Shown here: positions 53,859-61,472 of the stretch, piece after piece
How positions within the stretch are numbered: position 1 is the first letter of the stretch
Layout: every line of letters begins with the position of its first letter
Origin: an uncultured Gemmatimonadota bacterium
GTDB taxonomy: Bacteria > Gemmatimonadota > Gemmatimonadetes > Gemmatimonadales > Gemmatimonadaceae
DNA: 64,000 nucleotides
Assembly: GCA_902826615.1 (NCBI GenBank)
Contig: CADEFN010000003.1
Coordinates: 393,133-457,132 of the forward strand
Reading direction: 5' to 3'
The notes under the pieces: generated by a model
Told to the model about the DNA's origin: nothing
Seen by the model: the letters and a program-made list of their open reading frames with translations, nothing else
Databases searched by the model: none
Translations under genes and position numbers: made by a program

Positions 53859-54482
53859 CTACCGCAGGGTGCGTGAGTACCCTATCCGTATGGATCCGCG
53901 CTGATAGTACCTGCGGTCATCCAGCTGGCCGACGATACCACGTCCATATTCGCCGGCAGCTGAGAAGAGGAGACCGCGCCACCGAGCATACCCCCCAGCT
54001 TCCGCGCCAAGTCCCCATGCACGCAACGTCGTCGGTGGGAAGCGAGAGTCGTCCGGATCCACCGTTCCCCTTCGAGTAGTGCGTGATCCAACCAGACCAA
54101 CGTCAACACCCACGTGCCGCGACAACGGCTTTCGCAGCGTCACGCCGGTGGCAAGACGCTGTGCTCGCCATTCAATTGTGAACGGCGCGAGGGCGGGTGG
54201 CGGCCAGACACATGCCTCGGGACATGGAAGGGCCGGCATCTCGTGCTGGTATCGGTCCGCCGACACCTGCCATCCCACCGTCCCCGCACGGGTGGTGATG
54301 AGGCGCAGGTCAGCGCGTGCGCCTAACGGCTGCTGCCACCGCCCCTCTTCGAGTCCGGTGGCGCCATGAATGCGCGAACGGCCCGCAGACAGAGTGAGGT
54401 CCACCGCAGTCTGACCGCGCAGCTCGGCAGCGACGGCCATGAAGCACCAGAGAGCGCCGAGTGCACACTGGAGATGTCGCAT
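53859..54482 (-). CDS. Outer-membrane beta-barrel-like protein
   Basis: A 207-residue protein with signal peptide (ending LRGQ) and alternating polar and hydrophobic strands throughout (for example AVDLTLSAGRSRI, GVDVGLVGSRT, RGSIRIGYSRTLR at the end). This suggests a small outer-membrane barrel. GGGAG precedes the ATG by about 9 bases. No named family. The region 54483-54721 to its right has no gene I can support. Confidence 0.6.
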   Translation of the reverse strand: MRHLQCALGALWCFMAVAAELRGQTAVDLTLSAGRSRIHGATGLEEGRWQQPLGARADLRLITTRAGTVGWQVSADRYQHEMPALPCPEACVWPPPALAPFTIEWRAQRLATGVTLRKPLSRHVGVDVGLVGSRTTRRGTVDPDDSRFPPTTLRAWGLGAEAGGYARWRGLLFSAAGEYGRGIVGQLDDRRYYQRGSIRIGYSRTLR

Positions 54483-54721
54483 GATCGAGGCTCCCCGATG
54501 GCTAGCCTCTTTCAGTATGGCAGGATCGAGACCGACTTGCTGTCGGACAGCACCGCGGCAACGTCGTCCTGTACCACAACCAGCCGTCGGTCGTTGGCGT
54601 CACTCACACCCCGGCACCACCCACTCCGACTGACAACACCCCGGCTCGCTCTGTCACGCGGTGGTGGCCCCATGCGGAGTCTGCGCACACGTTGGCATCG
54701 TCTCTCAACCGCTCTTCCATC

Positions 54722-55987
54722 ATGTGGGTTGCCTCAGGCAACGTCTCCCGCCGCACACTCGGGCTGCTTCTGCTCGCCTGCTGTCCACGCTTTGCCTACG
54801 CGCAGGCGGCGGTCAGCACAGTGCCGGTCACGATGCTGGGACATGTTCTGCTACGCGCCGACGTGGCCGGGGCTCCCGCCTGGCTCGTGCTCGATCCGAT
54901 CGCCGGGATCATCCTCGACCAGCGGTGGGCGCGCCAGCATGCCATACCACTGGTGGATGGCGTCGCGGCAGGACTCGGAAGGCGCGCCATGGTTGGGGGT
55001 GCCGGGAGCGAACGCCGCGAAGCCCTTTTCATCAGGAATGCCACTCTACGCGTTGGATCAGTGCACGAGACCGGCGAGCGTCTGGCGCTCCCGCTCGACT
55101 CGTTGCTGGCGTCGTCCATTGGACACCGTGTCGATGGCCTGATCGGTCTGACCGCATTCGATGGCCACATCGTTGAGGTGTCAGCAACTGATGGACAGTT
55201 GCGGCTGCACCCCCGTGGCGGCTTTGTCCCCCCCAGTGGCGCGCAGCAGATGCCGGTGCGGTACGACGGCGGCATTCGGCCGTTGGTCAGCGTGCAGCTC
55301 TCGCTTCCCGGCGGCCGCACCACAAACGCGACGGCCTACTTCGACCTGGGCATGTCTGGCTCGCTCCGCCTGACGACCCGCTTTGCCGACTCGCTCGGCC
55401 TGGCGGAGGAAGTGTGCGCACCAGACCGGATCGCGGCACTTGATTCATCGGAAGTCGGCCTTGGCGGCGTCCTCGCCAGTATTCGCACGCGATTGCCGGC
55501 GGTGCGCCTTCATGATGACGCGCCAGTGGAATCACTGGTGGTGACACTCGCCCGCGAACGCGACGGGGCCGACGCCGCCCCGGCGTGGGATGTTCTCGTG
55601 GGCTGGTCGTTGATGCGCCGCCACGACTGGTGGTTTGATGCACACGGCGGACGACTCTGGTTCCGCCCGAACCCACGTGCGCTGTCGCCCGAAGGAAGTG
55701 CACAGGCCGGGCTGGAGTTCGCGTCGCTTCGCGGCGAGCCTGGGGAGCCGCTCGTAGTCGCCGCGGTATCGGGAGCGAGCGTCGCTGCCGGCGTTCTGGT
55801 TGGCGACACGCTCCTTCGTCTTGACCAACAACATGTTGCCGGGTCAGACGCCGAACGCGTGCGCACACAACTCAGCTGGAGCCCGGCGCGCGCACACCCG
55901 CTCGTGCTCCGCCGCGGCGGGCGCGACCGGCGCGTGGTCATCACACCACGTGAGACGCTGCGTGCCGGCGGATGCGGTCGCGTCTGA
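54722..55987 (+). CDS. Retropepsin-like and PDZ domain protein with altered active sites
   Basis: A 421-residue protein with signal peptide (ending AYAQ), two retropepsin-like halves (about 30-165 and 185-310) and a C-terminal PDZ domain (about 335-415, with SGASVAAGVLVGDTLLRLD). The first active-site loop reads LVLDPIAGIILD where LDTG would be expected, and the second reads AYFDLGMSGSL. The aspartates remain, but the DTG/DSG triplets are altered. This aspartyl-protease plus PDZ layout is known in Gram-negative bacteria with unknown substrates. Start at ATG 54722, and an in-frame TTG at 54692 exists. The next gene starts 48 bp downstream. Confidence 0.72.
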   Translation: MWVASGNVSRRTLGLLLLACCPRFAYAQAAVSTVPVTMLGHVLLRADVAGAPAWLVLDPIAGIILDQRWARQHAIPLVDGVAAGLGRRAMVGGAGSERREALFIRNATLRVGSVHETGERLALPLDSLLASSIGHRVDGLIGLTAFDGHIVEVSATDGQLRLHPRGGFVPPSGAQQMPVRYDGGIRPLVSVQLSLPGGRTTNATAYFDLGMSGSLRLTTRFADSLGLAEEVCAPDRIAALDSSEVGLGGVLASIRTRLPAVRLHDDAPVESLVVTLARERDGADAAPAWDVLVGWSLMRRHDWWFDAHGGRLWFRPNPRALSPEGSAQAGLEFASLRGEPGEPLVVAAVSGASVAAGVLVGDTLLRLDQQHVAGSDAERVRTQLSWSPARAHPLVLRRGGRDRRVVITPRETLRAGGCGRV

Positions 55988-56035
55988 AGGACGCACCGAT
56001 GCGGGATCAAATACCTCACACCACCTGGAGAACAG

Positions 56036-57118
56036 ATGAACAAGACCGTGTTGATCGTGCTCACCACTACCCTTGCGGCATGCGGGCTGGATTCCATCGA
56101 GACGGTGGGTCCGCAACGCGAGGTGAGTGAACCAACTCTTTCCCGCCAGTTAGGCACAGGCGATATCCTGGCCCTGTACGGCGCGGACCCCGGTGGCACG
56201 GGCCGCCACGAGGGCGCGTGCCGTAATGCGGCGCATCGCGGCTTTGACTTCTGGCTCGGTCAGTGGCGCATCGTGAGTGCCGCGGATCCCTCCAGCCCTC
56301 AGGGTCAGAGCCGCATCGACTCGGACCTGAATGGGTGTGCCGTGATCGAGAACTATTCGGGAGCGGGTGGAGCGCCGGCGCGGTCTCTCAACCTCTATGA
56401 CAGGGTAAGCGCGACATGGTCGCAGACATACATCGATGACGTGGGCTTCACACTTCGGATGGACGGCAAGCGCCGCGATCGTGTACTGACGATGACCTCC
56501 GGAGTCCGCTCGATTCCCGCGATCGGCATCGCCCTGACAGACACCATCCACTGGCGCGCAGAACAGGGAGGGACGGTGCGCCAGACGTGGCTCCAAAGCA
56601 CCGATGGTGGGCTCACGTACGTCAATGTCTTTGACGGCCGCTATCTACCCGACCCGGGGGCCACGCTGCCACCCGAAGCACCACGAGGTCTGTGCCTCGC
56701 ACGACCGGGGTATCGGCCGGGGGACGGGCTGGCTGGAACCTATAATGTGAGTGCGGGCGGTGTCGCCCTGGGCACGAGCACGATCCGGTCAACCCTGGGC
56801 GCATGTCTGCTTGACGAGGAGTTTGTCGCAACAGAAGGCTTGCGCAGTCGTGGGTTCATCGCCTTTGACCGTTTTGTCGGGGAGTGGTTCTGGACGCGCG
56901 GAGACACCCGCGGTCGCGTGGCACGCCTGGTAGGCAAAGTGAGTCCGGGGGGATTTGTCATGGCAGGGAGTGCCTCACCGCGCCCGGAGGTGACGGCGCA
57001 GGTACGGGTAACGTTCCAGGGTGTCGGCACCTCGCAAATGACGTTGCAGTGGGAGGTTGAAGAGACGCCGGGCCTCTGGTCGCCGCTGGTCACGATTGTG
57101 TACGATCGTGTGGCGTAG
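56036..57118 (+). CDS. Lipoprotein with DUF1579-like domain
   Basis: A 360-residue lipoprotein (MNKTVLIVLTTTLAAC, lipidation Cys16). The segment HRGFDFWLGQWRIVSAAD, followed by NGCAVIENYSGAGG and LNLYDRVSATWSQTYID, is the pattern of DUF1579-like beta-barrel proteins that often carry DFWLGxW. The second half (240-355) has a similar strand order (CLLDEEFVATEGLRSRGFIAFDRFVGEWFW), so the protein may be an internal duplication. Function is unknown. It lies 48 bp after the retropepsin gene on the same strand. Confidence 0.68.
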   Translation: MNKTVLIVLTTTLAACGLDSIETVGPQREVSEPTLSRQLGTGDILALYGADPGGTGRHEGACRNAAHRGFDFWLGQWRIVSAADPSSPQGQSRIDSDLNGCAVIENYSGAGGAPARSLNLYDRVSATWSQTYIDDVGFTLRMDGKRRDRVLTMTSGVRSIPAIGIALTDTIHWRAEQGGTVRQTWLQSTDGGLTYVNVFDGRYLPDPGATLPPEAPRGLCLARPGYRPGDGLAGTYNVSAGGVALGTSTIRSTLGACLLDEEFVATEGLRSRGFIAFDRFVGEWFWTRGDTRGRVARLVGKVSPGGFVMAGSASPRPEVTAQVRVTFQGVGTSQMTLQWEVEETPGLWSPLVTIVYDRVA

Positions 57119-57285
57119 CGCCTGACCCCCATCGCGCTGCCAACGCCCTTCGGCGTGCGCGGCCCAACCTTCACCGCAGTACCGGGGCAGCTGGACTCAA
57201 AGAACCCCAGCTTTGAGGTGCCCGCATCAGCCCCGGCCGTCTTCCGCAGCGCGTCCGGGTCGCCACCTCCTGCCTCGGATGCCCC

Positions 57286-58953
57286 ATGCCCCTTCTTCGG
57301 TCTGCCCACGTCTCGCTGGCCGCCTGGTCTTCTGCCATCATCCTGCTCGCCGCGTGTGGCGGGGGAGAGTCGTCCGGTCCCCCACCTGACACCACGCCGC
57401 GTGTCACATCGGTCGCAGTCGCCCCATCAACCGTCACCCTTACGGTCGGCGACCAGTCGCAGCTTAACGCAACCGTGAGCGTCACCAACGGAGCAGCCAC
57501 CTCGGTTGCCTGGAGTTCGTCAACACCAGCCGTCGCCACGGTTTCCGCCGCGGGTCAGGTTGCGGGTGTGGCAGTGGGAAGTGCCACCATCACCGCGACA
57601 AGCACCGTCGATGCGACCAAGTCAGCCTCGGCTACCGTCACCGTCAATCCGCGGCCGGCGGTGTCGGCCGTGTCCGTATCTCCCGGCACGGCATCGGTAG
57701 CTGTTGGTGCAACAGCAACCCTCACGGCCAGCGTCACGGCGGTAGGCGGAGCGGCGACCACGGTGGTCTGGACCTCTTCTGCCCCGACGATTGCTTCGGT
57801 GAGCACATCTGGTGTGGTCACCGGTGTGGCACCAGGCGCGGCGACGATTACGGCAACCTCCACGTTTGACGCCACCAAGTCAGCACTCGCGTCGGTGACG
57901 GTCACACCGCCACCGCCGTCGGTCGCGTCGGTGACCGTCACTGCACCGTCGAACACCCTGGTGGTTGGCGCCACCCTTGCGCTCACGGCCAACGTGTCGG
58001 CCGCAGGTGGCGCAGCGACCACCGTTACCTGGGCGGCGTCCAACACCGCCGTGGCGACGGTGTCCGCGGCAGGCGTCGTAACAGGGGTTGCGCCGGGCAC
58101 CGTGACGGTGACTGCGACGTCAACGTTTGACAACACGAGGTCCGGATCCGTCGCGCTCACGGTAACGCCACCGCCGAGTGTTCAGTCGGTGACCGTGTCG
58201 TCGCCTGAACCCGCCCTGATTGTCGGCACCAGCACGCAGCTCACCGCAACGGTCACCGCCTCTGGGGGTGCTCCCACCACCGTGAACTGGAGCAGCAGCT
58301 CAACCGCTATCGCGACGGTGAGTGCGTCGGGTCAGGTGACGGCGGTTGCCCCGGGTACCGCGACGATCACTGCCACTTCGACCTTCGACGCGACGAAGAC
58401 GGCCTCGGTGTCCGTGCGCGTCGACGCAGCTGCCAGTGTGTTGTCGATATCGGTGGGCCCGGCGTCGCTCACCCTCCAGGTTGGCAACCAGGGGCAATTG
58501 ACTGCCACCGTCACCGTGGGGAACAACGCGTCGAAGCAGGTGACGTGGAGCACGTCGAACGCCGCGATTGCCACGGTCGACCAGACGGGCAAGGTCACAG
58601 CGGTTGCAGCGGGCACGGCGACCATCACCGCGGCGGCGCAGGCGGATGCCACCAAGGTCGCCACGGCAGGTGTGAGTGTGACAGCGCCTGCGTTCCCCTC
58701 GAGCGCGCAAGTACAGGCCGGTGCCGACTCCCAGTTCAGCCCGAACTCGGTGGACATCGCGGTGGGCGGCACCGTGTCGTGGGTCTTCGGGCCGCTCGCA
58801 CACAACGTGACGTTCCAGGGCGGGACCGGGGTGCCGTCGGGTATCGGCAATACCTCGAGCCAGACCGTGAGCCGCACCTTCGGCACTGCGGGGTCGTTCC
58901 AGTACACCTGCACGCTGCACTCGGGCATGGACGGCACGGTGGTCGTGCACTAG
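57286..58953 (+). CDS. Lipoprotein with five Big_2 Ig-like repeats and a cupredoxin domain
   Basis: A 555-residue surface lipoprotein (LLAACGGG, Cys24). After a short linker come five bacterial Ig-like (Big_2) repeats of about 85 residues (39-121, 125-207, 212-296, 299-381, 385-469). Each has a VTWSSS-AIATVS-G-V-G-ATITATST pattern. Residues about 475-555 form a plastocyanin-like cupredoxin with type 1 copper ligands His506 (LAHNVTF), Cys542 and His545 (YTCTLHSGM) and Met548. Big_2 repeats usually act as stalks on the cell surface, so a copper protein displayed at the end is the natural reading. A strong hairpin follows the stop. Confidence 0.85.
   Translation: MPLLRSAHVSLAAWSSAIILLAACGGGESSGPPPDTTPRVTSVAVAPSTVTLTVGDQSQLNATVSVTNGAATSVAWSSSTPAVATVSAAGQVAGVAVGSATITATSTVDATKSASATVTVNPRPAVSAVSVSPGTASVAVGATATLTASVTAVGGAATTVVWTSSAPTIASVSTSGVVTGVAPGAATITATSTFDATKSALASVTVTPPPPSVASVTVTAPSNTLVVGATLALTANVSAAGGAATTVTWAASNTAVATVSAAGVVTGVAPGTVTVTATSTFDNTRSGSVALTVTPPPSVQSVTVSSPEPALIVGTSTQLTATVTASGGAPTTVNWSSSSTAIATVSASGQVTAVAPGTATITATSTFDATKTASVSVRVDAAASVLSISVGPASLTLQVGNQGQLTATVTVGNNASKQVTWSTSNAAIATVDQTGKVTAVAAGTATITAAAQADATKVATAGVSVTAPAFPSSAQVQAGADSQFSPNSVDIAVGGTVSWVFGPLAHNVTFQGGTGVPSGIGNTSSQTVSRTFGTAGSFQYTCTLHSGMDGTVVVH
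57403..58690 (+). repeat. Five tandem Big_2-coding repeats
   Basis: Five imperfect direct repeats of roughly 255 bp inside the lipoprotein gene. A block coding for ATITATST(F/V)DATK-type sequence recurs nearly unchanged at about 57580, 57840, 58100 and 58360. This gives substrate for unequal recombination and may vary in copy number among strains. Confidence 0.75.
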
Positions 58954-58963
58954 TGGTTGAAAG

Positions 58964-58999
58964 CGACGGGCCCCGGCGCTGCTGTGCCGGGGCCCGTCG
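58964..58999 (+). terminator. Strong hairpin after Big_2/cupredoxin gene
   Basis: A 14-bp perfect GC-rich stem (CGACGGGCCCCGGC with its complement) with an 8-nt loop begins 11 bp after the stop codon. No clear T tract follows, so it may stop transcription with Rho or act mainly as a 3' stabiliser. It lies between convergent genes. Confidence 0.55.
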
Positions 59000-59031
59000 A
59001 CCTTCGTGATGCGCAGTGCGTTTGCCAGACG

Positions 59032-59493
59032 TCAGCGCTTCTTGCGCCCGGTTGGCGTCTGTCGTTCGGTGACCCGGGTGTTGTTTGCGTAGCTCTGCGC
59101 TATCAGCTCGCAGAGTACGTCGAGATTCACGTCGGCCAGCGACGGCAGGTAGAGACATCCCCCGCCGACCTTGTGTTTGCCGAGCGTCTTCAAGAGTTCA
59201 CTGTGGACCTTGAGACCGCCCATCAGATACACGGTCAACGCCGCCTTGCGTGGCGAGAACCCGACGGGAAACCAATCCACCGTGCGGCCCTTGCTGCCCG
59301 CATAGGTCATAGCCCCATACCCGACGATCGCCGTGCCCCACATGGCGGGTGTCGTGCCGGTGGCCTTCCGAAACAGGGCGGCGAGGGCCTTCGCCTCCTT
59401 CCGCTGCGCATCATCCGGAATCCCGGCAAGGAATGACGCGACGGACGCGCCTGTCTTTTGGGTTTTGATTTCCGTCTTTCGTTTGGAAGGCAT
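59032..59493 (-). CDS. DUF1801-family protein
   Basis: A 153-residue basic protein. The start ATG at 59493 precedes a Lys-rich N-terminus (PSKRKTEIKTQKT). The core has VASFLAGIPDDAQRKEAKAL, MWGTAIVGYGAMTYAGSKGR and LLKTLGKHKVGGGCLYLPSLADVN, the standard DUF1801 pattern. Function is unknown. It is unlike the DUF1801 gene at 35539 in length and sequence, so the two are not recent duplicates. Confidence 0.8.
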   Translation of the reverse strand: MPSKRKTEIKTQKTGASVASFLAGIPDDAQRKEAKALAALFRKATGTTPAMWGTAIVGYGAMTYAGSKGRTVDWFPVGFSPRKAALTVYLMGGLKVHSELLKTLGKHKVGGGCLYLPSLADVNLDVLCELIAQSYANNTRVTERQTPTGRKKR

Positions 59494-59673
59494 GACTTGC
59501 GGTGGACCTCTCGCGCGTATGGTTGAGGCCGGGTGTCGGCCGGCCACCTACAGAATTCTACCCGACAATCTTACCGGACGCTTCCCAGAGCGCCGATCGT
59601 GGGTCCCTTCTCGTCCCGATAACCTTGGCCCACGGCGGCGGTGGGCGCCGCCTTGTGAAGGAGGGAGAGTGTC

Positions 59674-59937
59674 ATGGCAGTGCTGATTGTCGCCGAGATC
59701 AAAGGGCAGACGGCAGAAGGATACGATCACATGATCGCTGATATGGGGCCGATCATTCGCGAGGCACCAGGGCGTCTGATGCACGCCTCACACGCCGCAG
59801 AGGACGGCTGGCGCGTGATCGAAGTGTGGGAATCGAAGGAGTTGGCCAACGAGTGGTTTGCAAAGTTTGTTGCGCCGCGGCTCCCACCCGGCATCCGGCC
59901 CCGGCGCACCTTCCAGGAGCTGCATCTGGCGCTGTAA
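59674..59937 (+). CDS. Small ferredoxin-like-fold (ABM-type) protein
   Basis: An 87-residue cytosolic protein with the pattern of the dimeric alpha/beta barrel family that includes antibiotic biosynthesis monooxygenases: MAVLIVAEIKGQTAEGYDHMI, then GRLMHASHAAEDGWRVIEVWESKE with the WxVxEVWES core, then a final LHLAL strand. A strong GGAGGGAG ribosome site lies about 6 bp before the ATG. No catalytic assignment is possible. Confidence 0.75.
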   Translation: MAVLIVAEIKGQTAEGYDHMIADMGPIIREAPGRLMHASHAAEDGWRVIEVWESKELANEWFAKFVAPRLPPGIRPRRTFQELHLAL

Positions 59938-59977
59938 GCGAAAGGCCCCGCCTGGACGGGGAGGACATGGAAACGAA

Positions 59978-60003
59978 ACGGCCGACCCTTTCGGGTCGGC
60001 CGT
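59978..60003 (-). terminator. Terminator of SusC/SusD operon 3
   Basis: An 11-bp perfect stem (ACGGCCGACCC with GGGTCGGCCGT) and a 4-nt loop lie just beyond the SusD stop at 60025. On the minus strand the hairpin is followed by TTTCGTTTCC, a T-rich tail, so it should end the operon 3 transcript. Confidence 0.7.
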
Positions 60004-60024
60004 CGCGCGCTTGGCTATGAAGAG

Positions 60025-61470
60025 TTAGCAGCCGTTGGGCTTCACTACACGAGCGTCACATTCCGTCGTCGGAATCGGAACCACCCGGGCAATGAAATGG
60101 TTCGGCCGATCCAGCGGAAGTGTGTTGAGTCGTCCATATCTCCGCAGGTCGTGCCAGCGATGTCCCTCGTAGAGCAGGGAGTATCGCTTCTCATACAACA
60201 ACGCGTCGAGCTGCGCCGCCTGCGTCGCCCCAAGGCTGGCGAGAGCGGGCAATCCGCCTGACGTCGTACGCACCGCGTTCACATCTTGGAGCGCCGCCGC
60301 CACGTTGTTCGTCATGATGTTCGCTTCCGCACGAAGCAGCATGAGTTCCTCCGCCCGCACGAACGCCCCGTTGGAGCCAGGTGTCGGATAGATCGTGAAG
60401 TTGTGCGTCGCGTCGATTCCGAAACCACCAGGTGACGGCACCGGGTTGGTCAATGAAGTAACCTTGCGGACAAGACGTGCATCCGGCCCCGCGCCACCTG
60501 CTCTCTGCTGGGCGTCCCTGACGATTGACGCATGTGCGTAGTTCTGTGCGTCCTGCGCAAAAGAGGCCGTGTTTGGAGTGTCGCCAGCGGCAGTCGAGAA
60601 TATGTGATACACGCCCACGTCCAGAGCCGTCTGCGTAACCGCGGCACCTAGCCCTGGTACCCACGTTTCTCCGAGTGCGGTAAGGGCCGCCTGGTAACAG
60701 GCAGCACCACAACCGAGAGAGCCACGATAGTTGTTCGCTCGGGCTGCAATCGCCCGATTGAACCGAATGAAGCTGGCAGGCGTGGTGAAACCGGTCCAGC
60801 CCGAGTGCAGGGTGAACGGGAACGCTCCACCACCGGCCTGCAGGTCAGCCTTGGCGGCGTCGAGTGTCCCGATGATGAACTTGTAGACCGAGTCGCGAGC
60901 TACGAAAGGCGCCGGTTGCGAGATATTCGTCGTGATGTCAACCGGCACCCCCAGGCTATCCCGAGACATGATCAGATACAGGACCTCAAGAGCGTAGATC
61001 GTGTTGGCAAAACCCTTGGCCGCACGCTTGCCGGCTGCGTCCACATAGGTAGCCGCATCCACCGCCTCCCTGAACTGGACGATGTTCCGCATGTTCGAGT
61101 AGCGATTGTTCCACAGCGGCGTGCCAGCCGCAAAGCCCTGCGGATCAAGCTTTGGACCGGCGATCCCGATGAGGTAGTTCGACACCGATCGCGCATCGGT
61201 AGAGAAGTACCGGTACGACTCACGGCCGAAGACGCCGAAATCGGAAATCATGCCGAACCAGTTGTCTCGGTTCACATCAACAATGCCGGTGGCAAGGAGT
61301 TGCACCCCTGCCGGGTCCTTGGCCACACCTTCAATAGTCGGGCGGTTGTAATCGCGGACATTGAGCTGGTCGGTGTTACACGCCGCGGAGGCAGCGAGGA
61401 AGACCGCACCGGCCACCCGCGCAAAAGAGCGCATCATGGTCTGCTTGGGGTTATGCGAGGTCGTTGTCAT
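60025..61470 (-). CDS. SusD/RagB-family lipoprotein (pair 3)
   Basis: A 481-residue lipoprotein with leader ending in AASAAC. SusD-type features are present: IVQFREAVDAATYVD, PAPFVARDSVYKFIIGTLDAAK, EELMLLRAEANIMTNNVAAAL and the C-terminal YEKRYSLLYEGHRWHDLRRYG with LPLDRPNH. It resembles the SusD of pair 1 in these motifs more than that of pair 2. The start at ATG 61470 is 2 bp after the SusC stop. An ATGATG at 61437 would give a shorter, more typical leader and is an alternative. Confidence 0.92.
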   Translation of the reverse strand: MTTTSHNPKQTMMRSFARVAGAVFLAASAACNTDQLNVRDYNRPTIEGVAKDPAGVQLLATGIVDVNRDNWFGMISDFGVFGRESYRYFSTDARSVSNYLIGIAGPKLDPQGFAAGTPLWNNRYSNMRNIVQFREAVDAATYVDAAGKRAAKGFANTIYALEVLYLIMSRDSLGVPVDITTNISQPAPFVARDSVYKFIIGTLDAAKADLQAGGGAFPFTLHSGWTGFTTPASFIRFNRAIAARANNYRGSLGCGAACYQAALTALGETWVPGLGAAVTQTALDVGVYHIFSTAAGDTPNTASFAQDAQNYAHASIVRDAQQRAGGAGPDARLVRKVTSLTNPVPSPGGFGIDATHNFTIYPTPGSNGAFVRAEELMLLRAEANIMTNNVAAALQDVNAVRTTSGGLPALASLGATQAAQLDALLYEKRYSLLYEGHRWHDLRRYGRLNTLPLDRPNHFIARVVPIPTTECDARVVKPNGC

Positions 61471-61472
61471 GG

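Noticed and set aside
57403-58690. Regular repeats resembling a CRISPR or satellite array
   Set aside because: The spacing (about 255 bp) and in-frame codon conservation show they code for Big_2 protein domains.
58300-58950. Long minus-strand frames opposite the Big_2 gene
   Set aside because: They are products of the high GC and repeat structure. The plus-strand frame has a lipobox and copper-site motifs.
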